A stretch of 25,724 nucleotides of DNA. Source: Peptococcaceae bacterium. GTDB taxonomy: Bacteria > Bacillota > Peptococcia > DRI-13 > UBA5745. The translations under genes and the position numbers were made by a program. Shown here in pieces: positions 7,631-14,820 of the stretch (position 1 is its first letter; every line of letters starts with the position of its first letter). Location: the NCBI GenBank assembly GCA_031264885.1, contig JAISDM010000033.1, positions 1 through 25,724 of the forward strand, in the 5' to 3' direction. A model generated the notes under the pieces. That model did not search any database, was not told the origin of the DNA, and saw nothing but the letters and a program-made list of their open reading frames with translations.

Positions 7631-7854
7631 AATACGACACTGACTCCTTCGGGAAGTTTTCCAGCATAGAAAATAATGCTGCGGCTTGTATCATTCATGT
7701 AACGCTCCATTTCCCGAATGACTTTATCTCTGCGTTCACTATGGAGTACCACCTCCCCGCCAAGAGTTTCCCCCAATTCGCTTGCGTCACAATTAATCGC
7801 AAAGATCCACTGTCCATCATATTTTTTGTGAATGTCATCTATTGACAGATACAT
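7627..7854 (-). CDS. small conserved protein, DUF5678-like, partner of the aspartic protease
   Basis: ATG at 7852-7854 is chosen because the reverse complement of the bases just upstream reads AAAAGGAGGAAC, a near-perfect ribosome binding site; the frame is open further upstream but unsupported. The 75-residue product starts MYLSIDDIHKKYDGQWIFAI, then a GGEVVLHSERRDKVIREMER helix, and ends in a strand (IIFYAGKLPEGVSVVL). This resembles the small KY.G.WV...VVAHG...PEG proteins grouped as DUF5678, which I recall being encoded beside retropepsin-like proteases. The family assignment is from pattern memory and uncertain. Four-base overlap with the protease gene supports a functional pair, such as substrate/inhibitor and protease. 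Confidence 0.7.
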   Translation of the reverse strand: MYLSIDDIHKKYDGQWIFAINCDASELGETLGGEVVLHSERRDKVIREMERYMNDTSRSIIFYAGKLPEGVSVVL

Positions 7855-8020
7855 TGCAGAGTTCCTCCTTTTTGTATTTTGGTATAAACTGTTCCGTAGC
7901 CTTTGAGGCACAAGTCTATGATCTCAAGGGAGTTTTTACAGCACTGATATCTCCTGCTATAGAGTACATCATTCCATAATCTCAACAACGCAGCTCGAAT
8001 TTCAATGGAAAATAATACAT

Positions 8021-8052
8021 CCGAACCCATTCCCGATTGGAACAGGGTTCGG
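8021..8052 (-). terminator. probable terminator of tRNA-Leu
   Basis: CCGAACCC (8021-8028) and GGGTTCGG (8045-8052) are perfect 8-bp arms, with a further TTCC/GGAA pairing inside. On the - strand the hairpin starts 13 bases after the tRNA CCA end and is followed by an AT-rich, T-containing tract. Position and symmetry support a terminator; the T-run is interrupted. Confidence 0.6.
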
Positions 8053-8064
8053 AGTACTTGCTCG

Positions 8065-8151
8065 TGGTGCCGCTGACCGGACTCGAACCGGTATGAGGTT
8101 GCCCTCGATGGATTTTAAGTCCATTGCGTCTGCCTATTCCGCCACAGCGGC
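8065..8151 (-). tRNA. tRNA-Leu (anticodon UAA)
   Basis: Reverse strand starts GCCGCUGUGGCGGAAU and ends CAGCGGCACCA. The acceptor stem GCCGCUG/CAGCGGC pairs over 7 bp, with discriminator A and an encoded CCA. The anticodon arm is AUGGA-CUUAAAA-UCCAU, giving anticodon UAA. A long variable arm (CGAGGGCAACCUCAU region) and GGUUCGAGUCC in the T arm fit a class II leucine tRNA. Confidence 0.97.
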
Positions 8152-8160
8152 ACATGTTGT

Positions 8161-8189
8161 ATTATATTATGATCCGGGGGGCTCGTCAA
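8161..8189 (-). promoter_or_regulatory. sigma-A promoter of tRNA-Leu
   Basis: On the - strand, TTGACG (complement of 8184-8189), a 17-base spacer and TATAAT (complement of 8161-8166), with the tRNA 5' end 10 bases further on. Near-consensus boxes and spacing. Confidence 0.85.
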
Positions 8190-8245
8190 GCGGGGAAAAA
8201 ACGGGCGCCGCGATTATCCGCGCATGGTCCGCGCATAACAGAGAT

Positions 8246-8270
8246 GGGCGGCAGAATGCCGCCCCTACGG
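8246..8270. repeat. palindromic repeat family B, copy 1 (forward)
   Basis: GGGCGGCA and TGCCGCCC pair around GAA/TTC, followed by CCTACGG. The 25-base unit recurs at 11933-11957 (forward), 12051-12075 (inverted) and 20184-20210 (inverted, one extra G). This copy lies between the tRNA promoter and the 3' end of the methyltransferase gene. Confidence 0.75.
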
Positions 8271-8333
8271 AATGCGCCGGCCGCGGCGCCGCGTCCCTGC
8301 GGATGCGCCGGCGCGCGGCGCCTGCGGCTCTTT

Positions 8334-9350
8334 TTATCCCCGTTTTTCGTAGAAGGGGCGCACGTAATTATTGTACTCGTCGGTGATCCAGCTGGCGCGG
8401 TTGGTGAATTCCTCGTCGTCCGGCTCGCCGTAGACGCTGGCCCAGAAGCAGAAGCCGCCGCCGGGCGCGTATTTGTCGGCGCATTCGCGGACGGCGCTGC
8501 GTATGACTTCCTCGCTGGTTCCCGCCCATCCGGGAGGGCCGGAGGAATCCCAGCAGCCTTGCAGCATGAGCTTGCCGGCATATTTCTGCTTGATGTCGCC
8601 CAGTTTGTTCATGACCTGCGCGGGTTCCCACGCGCACACGCCGAAGTCGAACCAATCCTCGATGGAATCCTCACAGCGGCCGCAATTGTGCATAATAATA
8701 GGCAGGCCGGCCTCCATGGGCATTTTCGCGACGCGGGCGTGGTACGGTTTGATCAGATCGCGGTACATTTGGGGAGAGATGAAGGGGTTTTTTGCTGTGG
8801 CGGTATCGTCCACCACATAAAAAATATCGGGCTTATAATACTTCATGATGGCTTCGAGAAAGGGTTCGAGATAGTCGTACATGAAGTCGAACAGTTCATG
8901 GACGGTTTCCTCTTCCAGGCTCAGGCTGACAAGGGCCTCCTCAAAGCCCATCATGCCCATGAATTCCATGAAAAAGCCGCCTACGCCCATGGCCATCGCG
9001 TTCTCTTCGCGGTTGATGTGGGCGGTGTCCTTCTTCGCCATTTCTTCCCAGTTGATGTCCTTGGTGCTGGGCGGCTTGATGATGTCGCGCCATTTGGTGA
9101 TGTCGTCCAAGATAAAATTATTGGGTTCCGGCAGGGCCATGCCGCCGGTCTCCGCCGTTACCACATAAGGTACGCCCCAGATATCCCTGCCGCCGGTCGG
9201 GGTACGGAACTGGCGCAGGAAGCTGACGCCTGTCTGCATGAAAGCGGGCGGATACTTCTGGGCCTTATCCTTGAAAAGCACGGCAGACCTCGGCACCCAG
9301 GCAGGCTCTTTGCCGGATATGAGCCGGAGAAAATTCTCTTTTTCGGTCAT
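8334..9350 (-). CDS. uroporphyrinogen decarboxylase (URO-D) family methyltransferase, corrinoid-linked
   Basis: A 338-residue protein of the URO-D superfamily, in the subgroup that moves methyl groups to or from a corrinoid protein (as in MtaA/MtbA and demethylases) rather than the haem enzyme. A zinc-binding pattern HNCGRC (H221, C223, C226) is visible, with a further Cys in the following FGVCAWEPAQ stretch. The C-terminus has the FCFWASVYGEPDDEEF region of the barrel's last strands. ATG 9348-9350 is preceded on its strand by AAGGAGG (complement of 9361-9367). A cognate corrinoid protein lies upstream on the same strand, separated by a + strand dehydrogenase. Methyl donor unknown: methoxylated aromatics, methylamines or methanol are possible, and the sequence does not decide. 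Confidence 0.85.
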   Translation of the reverse strand: MTEKENFLRLISGKEPAWVPRSAVLFKDKAQKYPPAFMQTGVSFLRQFRTPTGGRDIWGVPYVVTAETGGMALPEPNNFILDDITKWRDIIKPPSTKDINWEEMAKKDTAHINREENAMAMGVGGFFMEFMGMMGFEEALVSLSLEEETVHELFDFMYDYLEPFLEAIMKYYKPDIFYVVDDTATAKNPFISPQMYRDLIKPYHARVAKMPMEAGLPIIMHNCGRCEDSIEDWFDFGVCAWEPAQVMNKLGDIKQKYAGKLMLQGCWDSSGPPGWAGTSEEVIRSAVRECADKYAPGGGFCFWASVYGEPDDEEFTNRASWITDEYNNYVRPFYEKRG

Positions 9351-9396
9351 TAATAAAAAACCTCCTTAAACTTGTATATAATTCTTGATTACCATG

Positions 9397-9425
9397 TTGA
9401 GAGAATAGAGATTATTGTGTATAAT
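9397..9425 (+). promoter_or_regulatory. sigma-A promoter of the alcohol dehydrogenase gene
   Basis: TTGAGA (9397-9402), 17-base spacer, TATAAT (9420-9425). Initiation would fall near 9432, about 44 bases before the start codon. It sits in the 125-base divergent gap shared with the methyltransferase gene. Confidence 0.8.
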
Positions 9426-9475
9426 ATAAAATATAGAAACAGACGCCAAAAAATTTTAAAGATGAAAGAGAGGGA

Positions 9476-10537
9476 ATGCGAGTGAAAAACAAAAAAGCGC
9501 TCGTCGTCGGGAAACGTCAAATCGAATTTGTGGAGGAAGAGGTCCCCGCGCTGGGGGAGCGTGACGTACTGCTTAAAATGGTTTCCGTCGGTATTTGCCA
9601 CACGGATCTTCCAACGTATCTGGGCTCCATCGGGAGGAGCGTCTCGAAACACGGGTTTATGCGTGTGGGCGGCGAGGCCGCGTTTCCTGCCCCTTCGGGC
9701 CATGAGCCGGTATGTGTGGTCGCCGATGTGGGCAAGAGCGTGACCGGGTATAAAGTCGGAGAGTACATAGCCGGCATGGGCTTCGGCGCTTACGCGAATT
9801 ACATGGTGATTCCCGAGGACGATCCCAAGTTTGTAAAAATCCCGGAGACCGGCAAAGAGAAGAAGTACTGTCTGGCGGAACCTTTGGGATGCATCGTCAA
9901 TATTGTGAAAGAGGCTTCCTGCAAATACGGACAGAACGTCGCCGTGATCGGCTGCGGCTTCATGGGTCTGATGGCGATCGCCGGACTCCGGAAAAGCGGC
10001 GCCAAGCATCTGGTGGCCATTGATCTTTTGGATAACAAGCTGGAAGAGGCAAAGAAGATGGGCGCCACCGATACGATCAATCCGCGAAACGAGGTCGTTG
10101 ACGACCGGGCGTATGAATTGACGGACGGCCGGTTCTTCGACGTAATTGTGGAAATTTCGGGCAGCTTGAAGGGCTTGGATACCGCCGGTTCCATCATCAA
10201 GGAGCCGCATGTTCACGGCTTGCCCGGCTTTGAAGGCAGCTACCAGGGCGTGGGACGCATACTGATTCCCTCTGTGTACAGCGGGCAGGAGGTTTTTCCC
10301 ATTACCCTCGGTTTCAATCTGATGAGCAAAACGCCGGTTCTCGTGTCCACACATCCGACTTTCGCCGAAAGGCCCCGTGACAACATGAGGGAAGGGGTTG
10401 CGTCTTATATAGACGGAAGGCTTCCTTTGGATCAGCTGATCACTCACGAGGTTAAATTTGACGATGTGACCAAAGCGTTTGAGATGCTTGAACACGCGCC
10501 GGCCGATTATATCAAGGGCGTGGTCGTGTTCGATTAA
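9476..10537 (+). CDS. zinc-dependent medium-chain alcohol dehydrogenase
   Basis: An NAD(P)-dependent oxidoreductase of the MDR superfamily, 353 residues. Catalytic zinc ligands are visible in GICHTD (Cys about 40), GHEP (His-Glu about 76-77) and EPLGC (Cys about 140). The Rossmann motif is AVIGCGFMGLMA (about 158-169), with an Asp at the end of the second strand (LVAIDLLD), which suggests NAD. The four-cysteine structural zinc lobe of classical alcohol dehydrogenases is absent. ATG 9476 follows GAGAGGGA; a GTG six bases later is also possible. It faces away from the methyltransferase gene and converges on the corrinoid gene, so it may share the metabolism of that module, but the substrate cannot be told. 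Confidence 0.88.
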   Translation: MRVKNKKALVVGKRQIEFVEEEVPALGERDVLLKMVSVGICHTDLPTYLGSIGRSVSKHGFMRVGGEAAFPAPSGHEPVCVVADVGKSVTGYKVGEYIAGMGFGAYANYMVIPEDDPKFVKIPETGKEKKYCLAEPLGCIVNIVKEASCKYGQNVAVIGCGFMGLMAIAGLRKSGAKHLVAIDLLDNKLEEAKKMGATDTINPRNEVVDDRAYELTDGRFFDVIVEISGSLKGLDTAGSIIKEPHVHGLPGFEGSYQGVGRILIPSVYSGQEVFPITLGFNLMSKTPVLVSTHPTFAERPRDNMREGVASYIDGRLPLDQLITHEVKFDDVTKAFEMLEHAPADYIKGVVVFD

Positions 10538-10574
10538 TCCGGGCGGATCCGGTTTTTCCAAGTATGAAAGAGAG

Positions 10575-10604
10575 AAAGAGAGGTTCCGGCAGGAGCCTCT
10601 CTTT
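10575..10604. terminator. bidirectional terminator between adh and corrinoid protein genes
   Basis: AAGAGAGGTTCC (10576-10587) pairs with GGAGCCTCTCTT (10592-10603) over 12 bp including one G-U pair, around a 4-base loop GGCA; an outer A-T pair extends it. A short T-run follows on +, and on - the flanking sequence is T/C-rich. It lies between two convergent genes. Confidence 0.75.
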
Positions 10605-10619
10605 TGGCCGGGGCCTTTG

Positions 10620-11255
10620 TCAGGCGAGAAGCTGTATGGCGGATTCCGCCGCCGAAGCCGCGTCGGGCGCGTAAGAATCGGCGCCCACTTGCTCGCAGAA
10701 GCTTTGGGTAATCGGCGCGCCGCCGATCATGATCTTGACTTTGTCGGCGATATCCGACGACTTGATCAAATCGATGACCGGTTTGATTTCGCCCATGGTG
10801 GTGGTCAGCAGGGCCGAGCAGCATACCAATGTGGCGTTGTGTTCCCGGGCCGCTTCCAGGAATTTCTCCGCGGGCACGTCCACACCTACGTCCACCATTT
10901 CGATGCCTTTGCCCTCCAGCATCATTTTGACGAGGTTTTTGCCGATATCGTGCAAATCACCCTTGACCGTGCCGATGACGGCGGTTCCTTTGGCCTTCAC
11001 TCCGGCCGCGGCCAGGGCCGGTTTGAGCGTCTCGGTGCCTTTGTTCATCGCTCTCGCCGCTACCAGGACTTCCGGTACAAAGACTTCGTTCGCTTTGAAT
11101 TTGCCGCCGATGATGTTCATGCCGGCCAGCAGGCCCTCTTCCAGAATCGTGCCGGGCGACAAGCCTTCGTCCAAAGCTTTTTGCACCAGTTCCACCACTA
11201 CCTTGGCTTTGCCTCTCTGTAGATTTTCACTGATCTCGTTTAGTACTTCGCTCAT
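10620..11255 (-). CDS. corrinoid protein (methyltransferase cognate, B12-binding)
   Basis: A 211-residue protein that carries a cobamide and shuttles a methyl group between methyltransferases (MtmC/MtbC/MttC type). The N-terminal half is the helical cap (LVQKALDEGLSPGTILEEGL... FVPEVLVAARAM); the C-terminal half is the Rossmann B12 domain with the cobalt-ligand motif GDLHDIGKN, in which H102 is the lower axial ligand. IMIGGAPIT is the usual later glycine loop. The family is typically 205-220 residues, so it is full length. ATG 11253-11255 follows a GGAGGATC site on its strand. It lies 29 bases downstream of the DUF2284 gene and is probably cotranscribed with it. Its methyltransferase partner is most likely the URO-D protein at 8334-9350. 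Confidence 0.94.
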   Translation of the reverse strand: MSEVLNEISENLQRGKAKVVVELVQKALDEGLSPGTILEEGLLAGMNIIGGKFKANEVFVPEVLVAARAMNKGTETLKPALAAAGVKAKGTAVIGTVKGDLHDIGKNLVKMMLEGKGIEMVDVGVDVPAEKFLEAAREHNATLVCCSALLTTTMGEIKPVIDLIKSSDIADKVKIMIGGAPITQSFCEQVGADSYAPDAASAAESAIQLLA

Positions 11256-11284
11256 TCTGCATGATCCTCCTAATTTTTTTTAGA

Positions 11285-11827
11285 TTATTTTAATAAATAA
11301 CAACTTGTGTAAGTAATGGTACCTTTCCCGTTGTTATAGGGAATGCCTGATAATTCACACACTTTGCTTACCCACAGGCCGTAGGCTTCCATTGAGGATA
11401 TGGATTTGTCGGGGAAGCGGCAGGGCGCGCCGGGATACGCGCAGGTTTCGCACAGGCTGCAGGTGCCGGCGCCCAAGGGGAGCATATCCGAATACCGCGC
11501 CCTCAGCCTGTCCACCAGGGACGCGAAATTGCTCTTGTGCTTCTCGCCTGTGTCCTGGATGGTTTCATAGTCAAAATCATCTTCCATAAGCCCGATGGTT
11601 TGGACGATGATTCCGTAAGAATATTGCGCCGCCTCCGCCGCCGCGTCCTCGATGCTGCCGCATCCGGGCGGACATCGCCAATTCTTGCCATAATGTCCGC
11701 ATCGGTCCACGGCGCACATTTCACGGACCTCCGGCATGAAGATCAACGCTTTGGTATTGAGTTCCCCCGCCTGTGAAAAGCCCAAGTCCACGGCCTCTTG
11801 TATGAATTGATCCGTATTGTACTTCAT
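11285..11827 (-). CDS. DUF2284 cysteine-rich metal-binding protein
   Basis: A 180-residue protein with the DUF2284 cysteine pattern: C-x4-C-x3-Y-x3-WRCPPGCG near residues 38-56, and CSLCETCAYPGAPCRFPDK near 121-139. These cysteines probably bind iron-sulfur clusters. The family is often encoded next to corrinoid proteins and methyltransferases, as here, and may serve in electron supply or reactivation of cob(II)alamin, but no role has been established that I know of. ATG 11825-11827 follows GGGAGGGTG on its strand. Likely first gene of the transcription unit with the corrinoid gene. Confidence 0.88.
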   Translation of the reverse strand: MKYNTDQFIQEAVDLGFSQAGELNTKALIFMPEVREMCAVDRCGHYGKNWRCPPGCGSIEDAAAEAAQYSYGIIVQTIGLMEDDFDYETIQDTGEKHKSNFASLVDRLRARYSDMLPLGAGTCSLCETCAYPGAPCRFPDKSISSMEAYGLWVSKVCELSGIPYNNGKGTITYTSCYLLK

Positions 11828-11932
11828 TTCACCCTCCCGTTTTATACAAGCATACTATAATATTTGGACTTTTTCAACACTTCGCCGCAAAAAAAAATAT
11901 ACGGTCCGCTGTTTGGGCGGAATGTCGAAGAC

Positions 11933-12075
11933 GGGCGGCAGAATGCCGCCCCTACGGGCGCTGTGAATGATGTGCCGGTCGCTTCGCTTGTGACAATTGT
12001 TTTCGGATCACAAGGGGATGCCGCCCCTGCGGGCGCTGTGAATGATGTATCCGTAGGGGCGGCATTCTGCCGCCC
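11933..12075. repeat. composite family B repeat with 25-base inverted ends (MITE-like)
   Basis: Left end 11933-11957 and right end 12051-12075 are exact inverse copies of each other, and each is itself a hairpin. Inside, the 31 bases at 11943-11973 are nearly repeated at 12018-12048. No transposase and no clear target-site duplication is visible, so MITE is a working label only. Confidence 0.6.
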
Positions 12076-12092
12076 GTCCGTGGAGGCGCCGG

Positions 12093-12121
12093 TTGACAGG
12101 GGCGGGAATCTGGTGTATTTT
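12093..12121 (+). promoter_or_regulatory. candidate promoter of hydF
   Basis: TTGACA (12093-12098), 17-base spacer, TATTTT (12116-12121). It starts 17 bases after the inverted repeat copy. Initiation near 12128 would give a leader of about 35 bases. Confidence 0.6.
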
Positions 12122-12162
12122 GGCTTCATACGTTATATCCTGATAAAAAAGGGGGCGGTCTT

Positions 12163-13374
12163 ATGAGTCTCAATGAGACGCCGTCGGCGGAGCGGGTTCA
12201 GATCGGTTTTTTTGGCCGCCGCAACGCGGGCAAATCCAGTGTGGTGAACGCTGTCGCCGGGCAAAGTCTGGCTGTGGTGTCTCCGGTCAAGGGAACCACG
12301 ACGGATCCGGTGCGCAAGGCGATGGAATTGCTGCCGTTAGGCCCCGTCCTCATCATTGACACGCCGGGCATCGACGATGAGGGCGATTTAGGCGCGCTGC
12401 GGGTCCAGAAGACGAAGCAGGTGCTGAATCAGATCAACGCCGCGGTATTGGTGGTGGACGCCGTACATGGCCGGGGGGAGGCGGACGGGGCGCTGATTCA
12501 GCTGTTCCGGGACCGGGACGTGCCTTATATCGTCGCTTACAACAAGAGCGATTTGCTGGAAGAAAGAGGCGTTCTCAATCAGGAGGAGATCTATATCAGC
12601 GCCGTCACGCGTGAGAACATCGAGGTTCTGAAGGAGCGGCTGGCCGCGCTGGCCGTGACCGAGGAGCCGAAGCTGCGGATTGTGGGCGACCTGATTCATC
12701 CGTCGGATTTTGTGGTGCTGGTGACGCCCATTGATAAAGCGGCGCCCAAAGGCCGCCTGATATTGCCTCAGCAGCAGACCATCCGGGATATTTTGGAAGC
12801 GGACGCCGTGGCTGTGGTGGTAAAAGAATTTGAATTGCGTGAGACTCTGGAACATATCGGAAAAAAACCCGCGCTGGTGATCACGGACAGCCAGGTGTTT
12901 GCCAAGGTTTCGGCGGACACGCCCGCGGACATACCGCTGACGTCTTTTTCCATCCTTTTTGCCCGCTACAAGGGGCTGCTGGAGGCGGCGGCCACAGGCG
13001 CGAAAACCGTGGACGCGCTGGCGGAGAACGACAGGGTTTTGATTTGCGAAGGCTGCACCCATCACCGGCAATGCGACGATATCGGAACCGTCAAACTGCC
13101 CCGCTGGATCCGCAATTACACGGGAAGGAATTTTGTCTTTGATTTTACTTCCGGCTCCGAATTCCCGGAGGATTTGAGCCGTTACAAGCTGGTGGTACAC
13201 TGCGGAGGCTGTATGCTGCCCGAGCGCGAGGTCAAAGCGCGCCAGAAACAGGCTTTGGCGCAGAAGGTTCCCATTACTAATTACGGCACGCTCATCGCTT
13301 ATATGCAGGGCATACTGAGGCGCAGCCTGAGCGTGTTCCCGCATATTCTGGCGGAAATCGGGGAGCAGCCGTAG
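12163..13374 (+). CDS. hydF: [FeFe] hydrogenase H-cluster maturation GTPase HydF
   Basis: HydF is the scaffold that assembles the [2Fe] subcluster made by HydE and HydG and delivers it to apo-[FeFe] hydrogenase. The 403-residue product has all three domains: an N-terminal GTPase (P-loop GRRNAGKS 18-25, KGTTTDP switch, DTPG, NKSD), a dimerisation domain, and a C-terminal cluster-binding domain. Cluster ligands are present as CTH (C298, H300) and HCGGC (H346, C347, C350). ATG 12163 follows a GGGGGCGG stretch, a weaker site than most here. HydE and HydG are not in the window. The aspartase-family gene follows after 63 bases containing an 8-bp inverted repeat (13379-13386 and 13412-13419). Confidence 0.96.
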   Translation: MSLNETPSAERVQIGFFGRRNAGKSSVVNAVAGQSLAVVSPVKGTTTDPVRKAMELLPLGPVLIIDTPGIDDEGDLGALRVQKTKQVLNQINAAVLVVDAVHGRGEADGALIQLFRDRDVPYIVAYNKSDLLEERGVLNQEEIYISAVTRENIEVLKERLAALAVTEEPKLRIVGDLIHPSDFVVLVTPIDKAAPKGRLILPQQQTIRDILEADAVAVVVKEFELRETLEHIGKKPALVITDSQVFAKVSADTPADIPLTSFSILFARYKGLLEAAATGAKTVDALAENDRVLICEGCTHHRQCDDIGTVKLPRWIRNYTGRNFVFDFTSGSEFPEDLSRYKLVVHCGGCMLPEREVKARQKQALAQKVPITNYGTLIAYMQGILRRSLSVFPHILAEIGEQP

Positions 13375-13437
13375 CGCGGCGGGCGCGGAGCGGGGCGGTC
13401 CCGCAGGCGTGGCGCCCGCGAAAAGGAGTGCGTTTTT

Positions 13438-14820
13438 ATGCGAATTGAGAGAGACGGAATCGGTGAGATCCAGCTTCCCGATGAGGCGCTGTACGGCATC
13501 CAGAGCGCCCGGGCGAGGGAGAATTTCCGCCTGGGGTACAAACCCACCCATATGCGGCTGATTTACGCCATGGTTCAGGTCAAGAAAGCCGCCGCGCTCA
13601 CCTATGGGAAGCTGATGGCCGGAGGGGAGAAAGAAAGGGTGTATCAGGCGGTCGTCACGGCCTGCGACCGGATCCTCTCGGGGGAGGCGGACGGTATGTT
13701 TATCGTGGACGCGCTCCAGGGGGGCGCCGGCACGTCCGCTCATATGAATGTGAACGAGGTGGTGGCCAATCTCGCTCTGCGCGTATTGGGGCGGCAGGCG
13801 GGGGAGTACCGCGTCGTCCATCCCCTGGACGATGTGAACCGGGGGCAATCCACCAACGACGTATATCCCACCGCCCTGCGCGTCGCCGCCATCGAGTCGC
13901 TGCGCGAGTTAAGCGGCGGCTGCGCCAGGCTGCAGCAGGCTTTCCAGGAAAAAGAGAACGCCTTCGACCATATCCGGAAGCTGGGCCGCACGGAATGGAT
14001 GGACGCGGTGCCGGTGACCCTGGGCGCGGAATTCGGTTCCTACGCTCAGGCGCTGGCCAGGGACCGGTGGCGGCTGTATAAAGTGGAGGAACGCCTGCGG
14101 CAGGTCAACCTGGGCGGCGCGGCGGTGGGCCTCGGCTCAGGCGCGGAGCGGAAATACCGCTTCGGCGTAGTCGAGACCCTCCGCGAGCTGACGGGCATCG
14201 GTTTGGCGGCCGCCGAATATCCCATGGACATTACCCAAAACAACGATGTTTTTGTGGAGGTTTCGGGCTTGCTTAAAGCGCTGGCCGTAAACCTGATGAA
14301 GATTTCCAACGATTTGCGCCTGATGAATTCCGGCCCCCACGGCGGTTTGGGCGAGATCCGCCTGGCCGCTGTGCAGGCGGGCAGCACCGTCATGCCCGGC
14401 AAGGTCAATCCGGTGATCCCGGAAATGACCATGCAGGCGGCCATGAAGGTAATGGCCAACGACTTCGCCGTCACAACCGCCGCGTCTCACGGGGAGTTCG
14501 AGCTGAACGCGTTTTTGCCGCTGATCGCCGACGCGCTGCTGGAGAGCCTGGCGCTTCTGACCGCGGCTGTGGAACTGTTCCGCGAAAAATGCGTGGAAAC
14601 CCTCCAGCCGGATCCGGCCCGGTGCCTGGCGCTTCTGGAGGGTTCTTACGCGGAAGCGGCCGGCTTCGTTCCTGTGCTGGGTTATGACGCGGTCAGCCGG
14701 ATCATTGACGCGCGCCGGGGACGCCCCCGGGAGATTATGGAAGCTTTGCGGCAGGCGGCTTTGGAGAATCAAACATCGCCGGAGAATCAAACATCGTTTG
14801 AAGCAGGTCGGAACGGGTGA
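13438..14820 (+). CDS. aspartate ammonia-lyase family protein
   Basis: A 460-residue member of the fumarase/aspartase superfamily, whose aspartases cleave L-aspartate to fumarate and ammonia. The superfamily signature GSTVMPGKVNP is at about 315-325; HPLDDVNRGQSTNDVYPTA is the substrate-binding region that in characterised enzymes reads N.SQSTND.FPTA; and TEWMDAVPVTLG replaces the usual T.LQDAxPxTLG. The substitutions leave open a fumarase or other lyase activity. ATG 13438 follows AAAAGGAG. The last 86 bases overlap the 3' end of the lipoate ligase gene on the opposite strand, and the final residues (ENQTSPENQTSF) come from an 18-base tandem duplication. Proximity to hydF suggests a role in supplying ammonia for H-cluster assembly (inference). 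Confidence 0.88.
   Translation: MRIERDGIGEIQLPDEALYGIQSARARENFRLGYKPTHMRLIYAMVQVKKAAALTYGKLMAGGEKERVYQAVVTACDRILSGEADGMFIVDALQGGAGTSAHMNVNEVVANLALRVLGRQAGEYRVVHPLDDVNRGQSTNDVYPTALRVAAIESLRELSGGCARLQQAFQEKENAFDHIRKLGRTEWMDAVPVTLGAEFGSYAQALARDRWRLYKVEERLRQVNLGGAAVGLGSGAERKYRFGVVETLRELTGIGLAAAEYPMDITQNNDVFVEVSGLLKALAVNLMKISNDLRLMNSGPHGGLGEIRLAAVQAGSTVMPGKVNPVIPEMTMQAAMKVMANDFAVTTAASHGEFELNAFLPLIADALLESLALLTAAVELFREKCVETLQPDPARCLALLEGSYAEAAGFVPVLGYDAVSRIIDARRGRPREIMEALRQAALENQTSPENQTSFEAGRNG

Larger units (their letters stand above)
11828..12162. other. 335-base divergent intergenic region with a composite inverted repeat
   Basis: Between the DUF2284 gene (-) and hydF (+). No gene is supported. 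It holds three family B repeat pieces: a forward copy (11933-11957), a second partial forward stretch in which 31 bases (12018-12048) match 11943-11973 with one difference, and an inverted full copy (12051-12075). Together, 11933-12075 looks like a small element of about 143 bases bounded by 25-base inverted ends, with an internal duplication. The hydF promoter lies to its right. Confidence 0.7.

Noticed and set aside
7855..8020. A further small gene upstream of the DUF5678-like gene on the - strand
   Set aside because: The open frame there has no ribosome binding site and no recognisable protein; only weak promoter-like sequence is seen.
8124..9353. A 409-codon + strand frame opposite the URO-D methyltransferase
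   Set aside because: It begins inside the tRNA gene and runs antisense to a well-supported gene.
11933..12075. Possible CRISPR array from the repeated units
   Set aside because: Only three pieces, in mixed orientation, with unequal spacing and internal palindromes; no cas genes.
11864..12166. A 100-codon + strand frame through the hydF upstream region
   Set aside because: It is composed mostly of family B repeat sequence and overlaps the hydF start; no ribosome binding site.
12388..13848. A 486-codon open frame on the - strand opposite hydF and the lyase gene
   Set aside because: It crosses two clear + strand genes and their boundary, and matches nothing recognisable.
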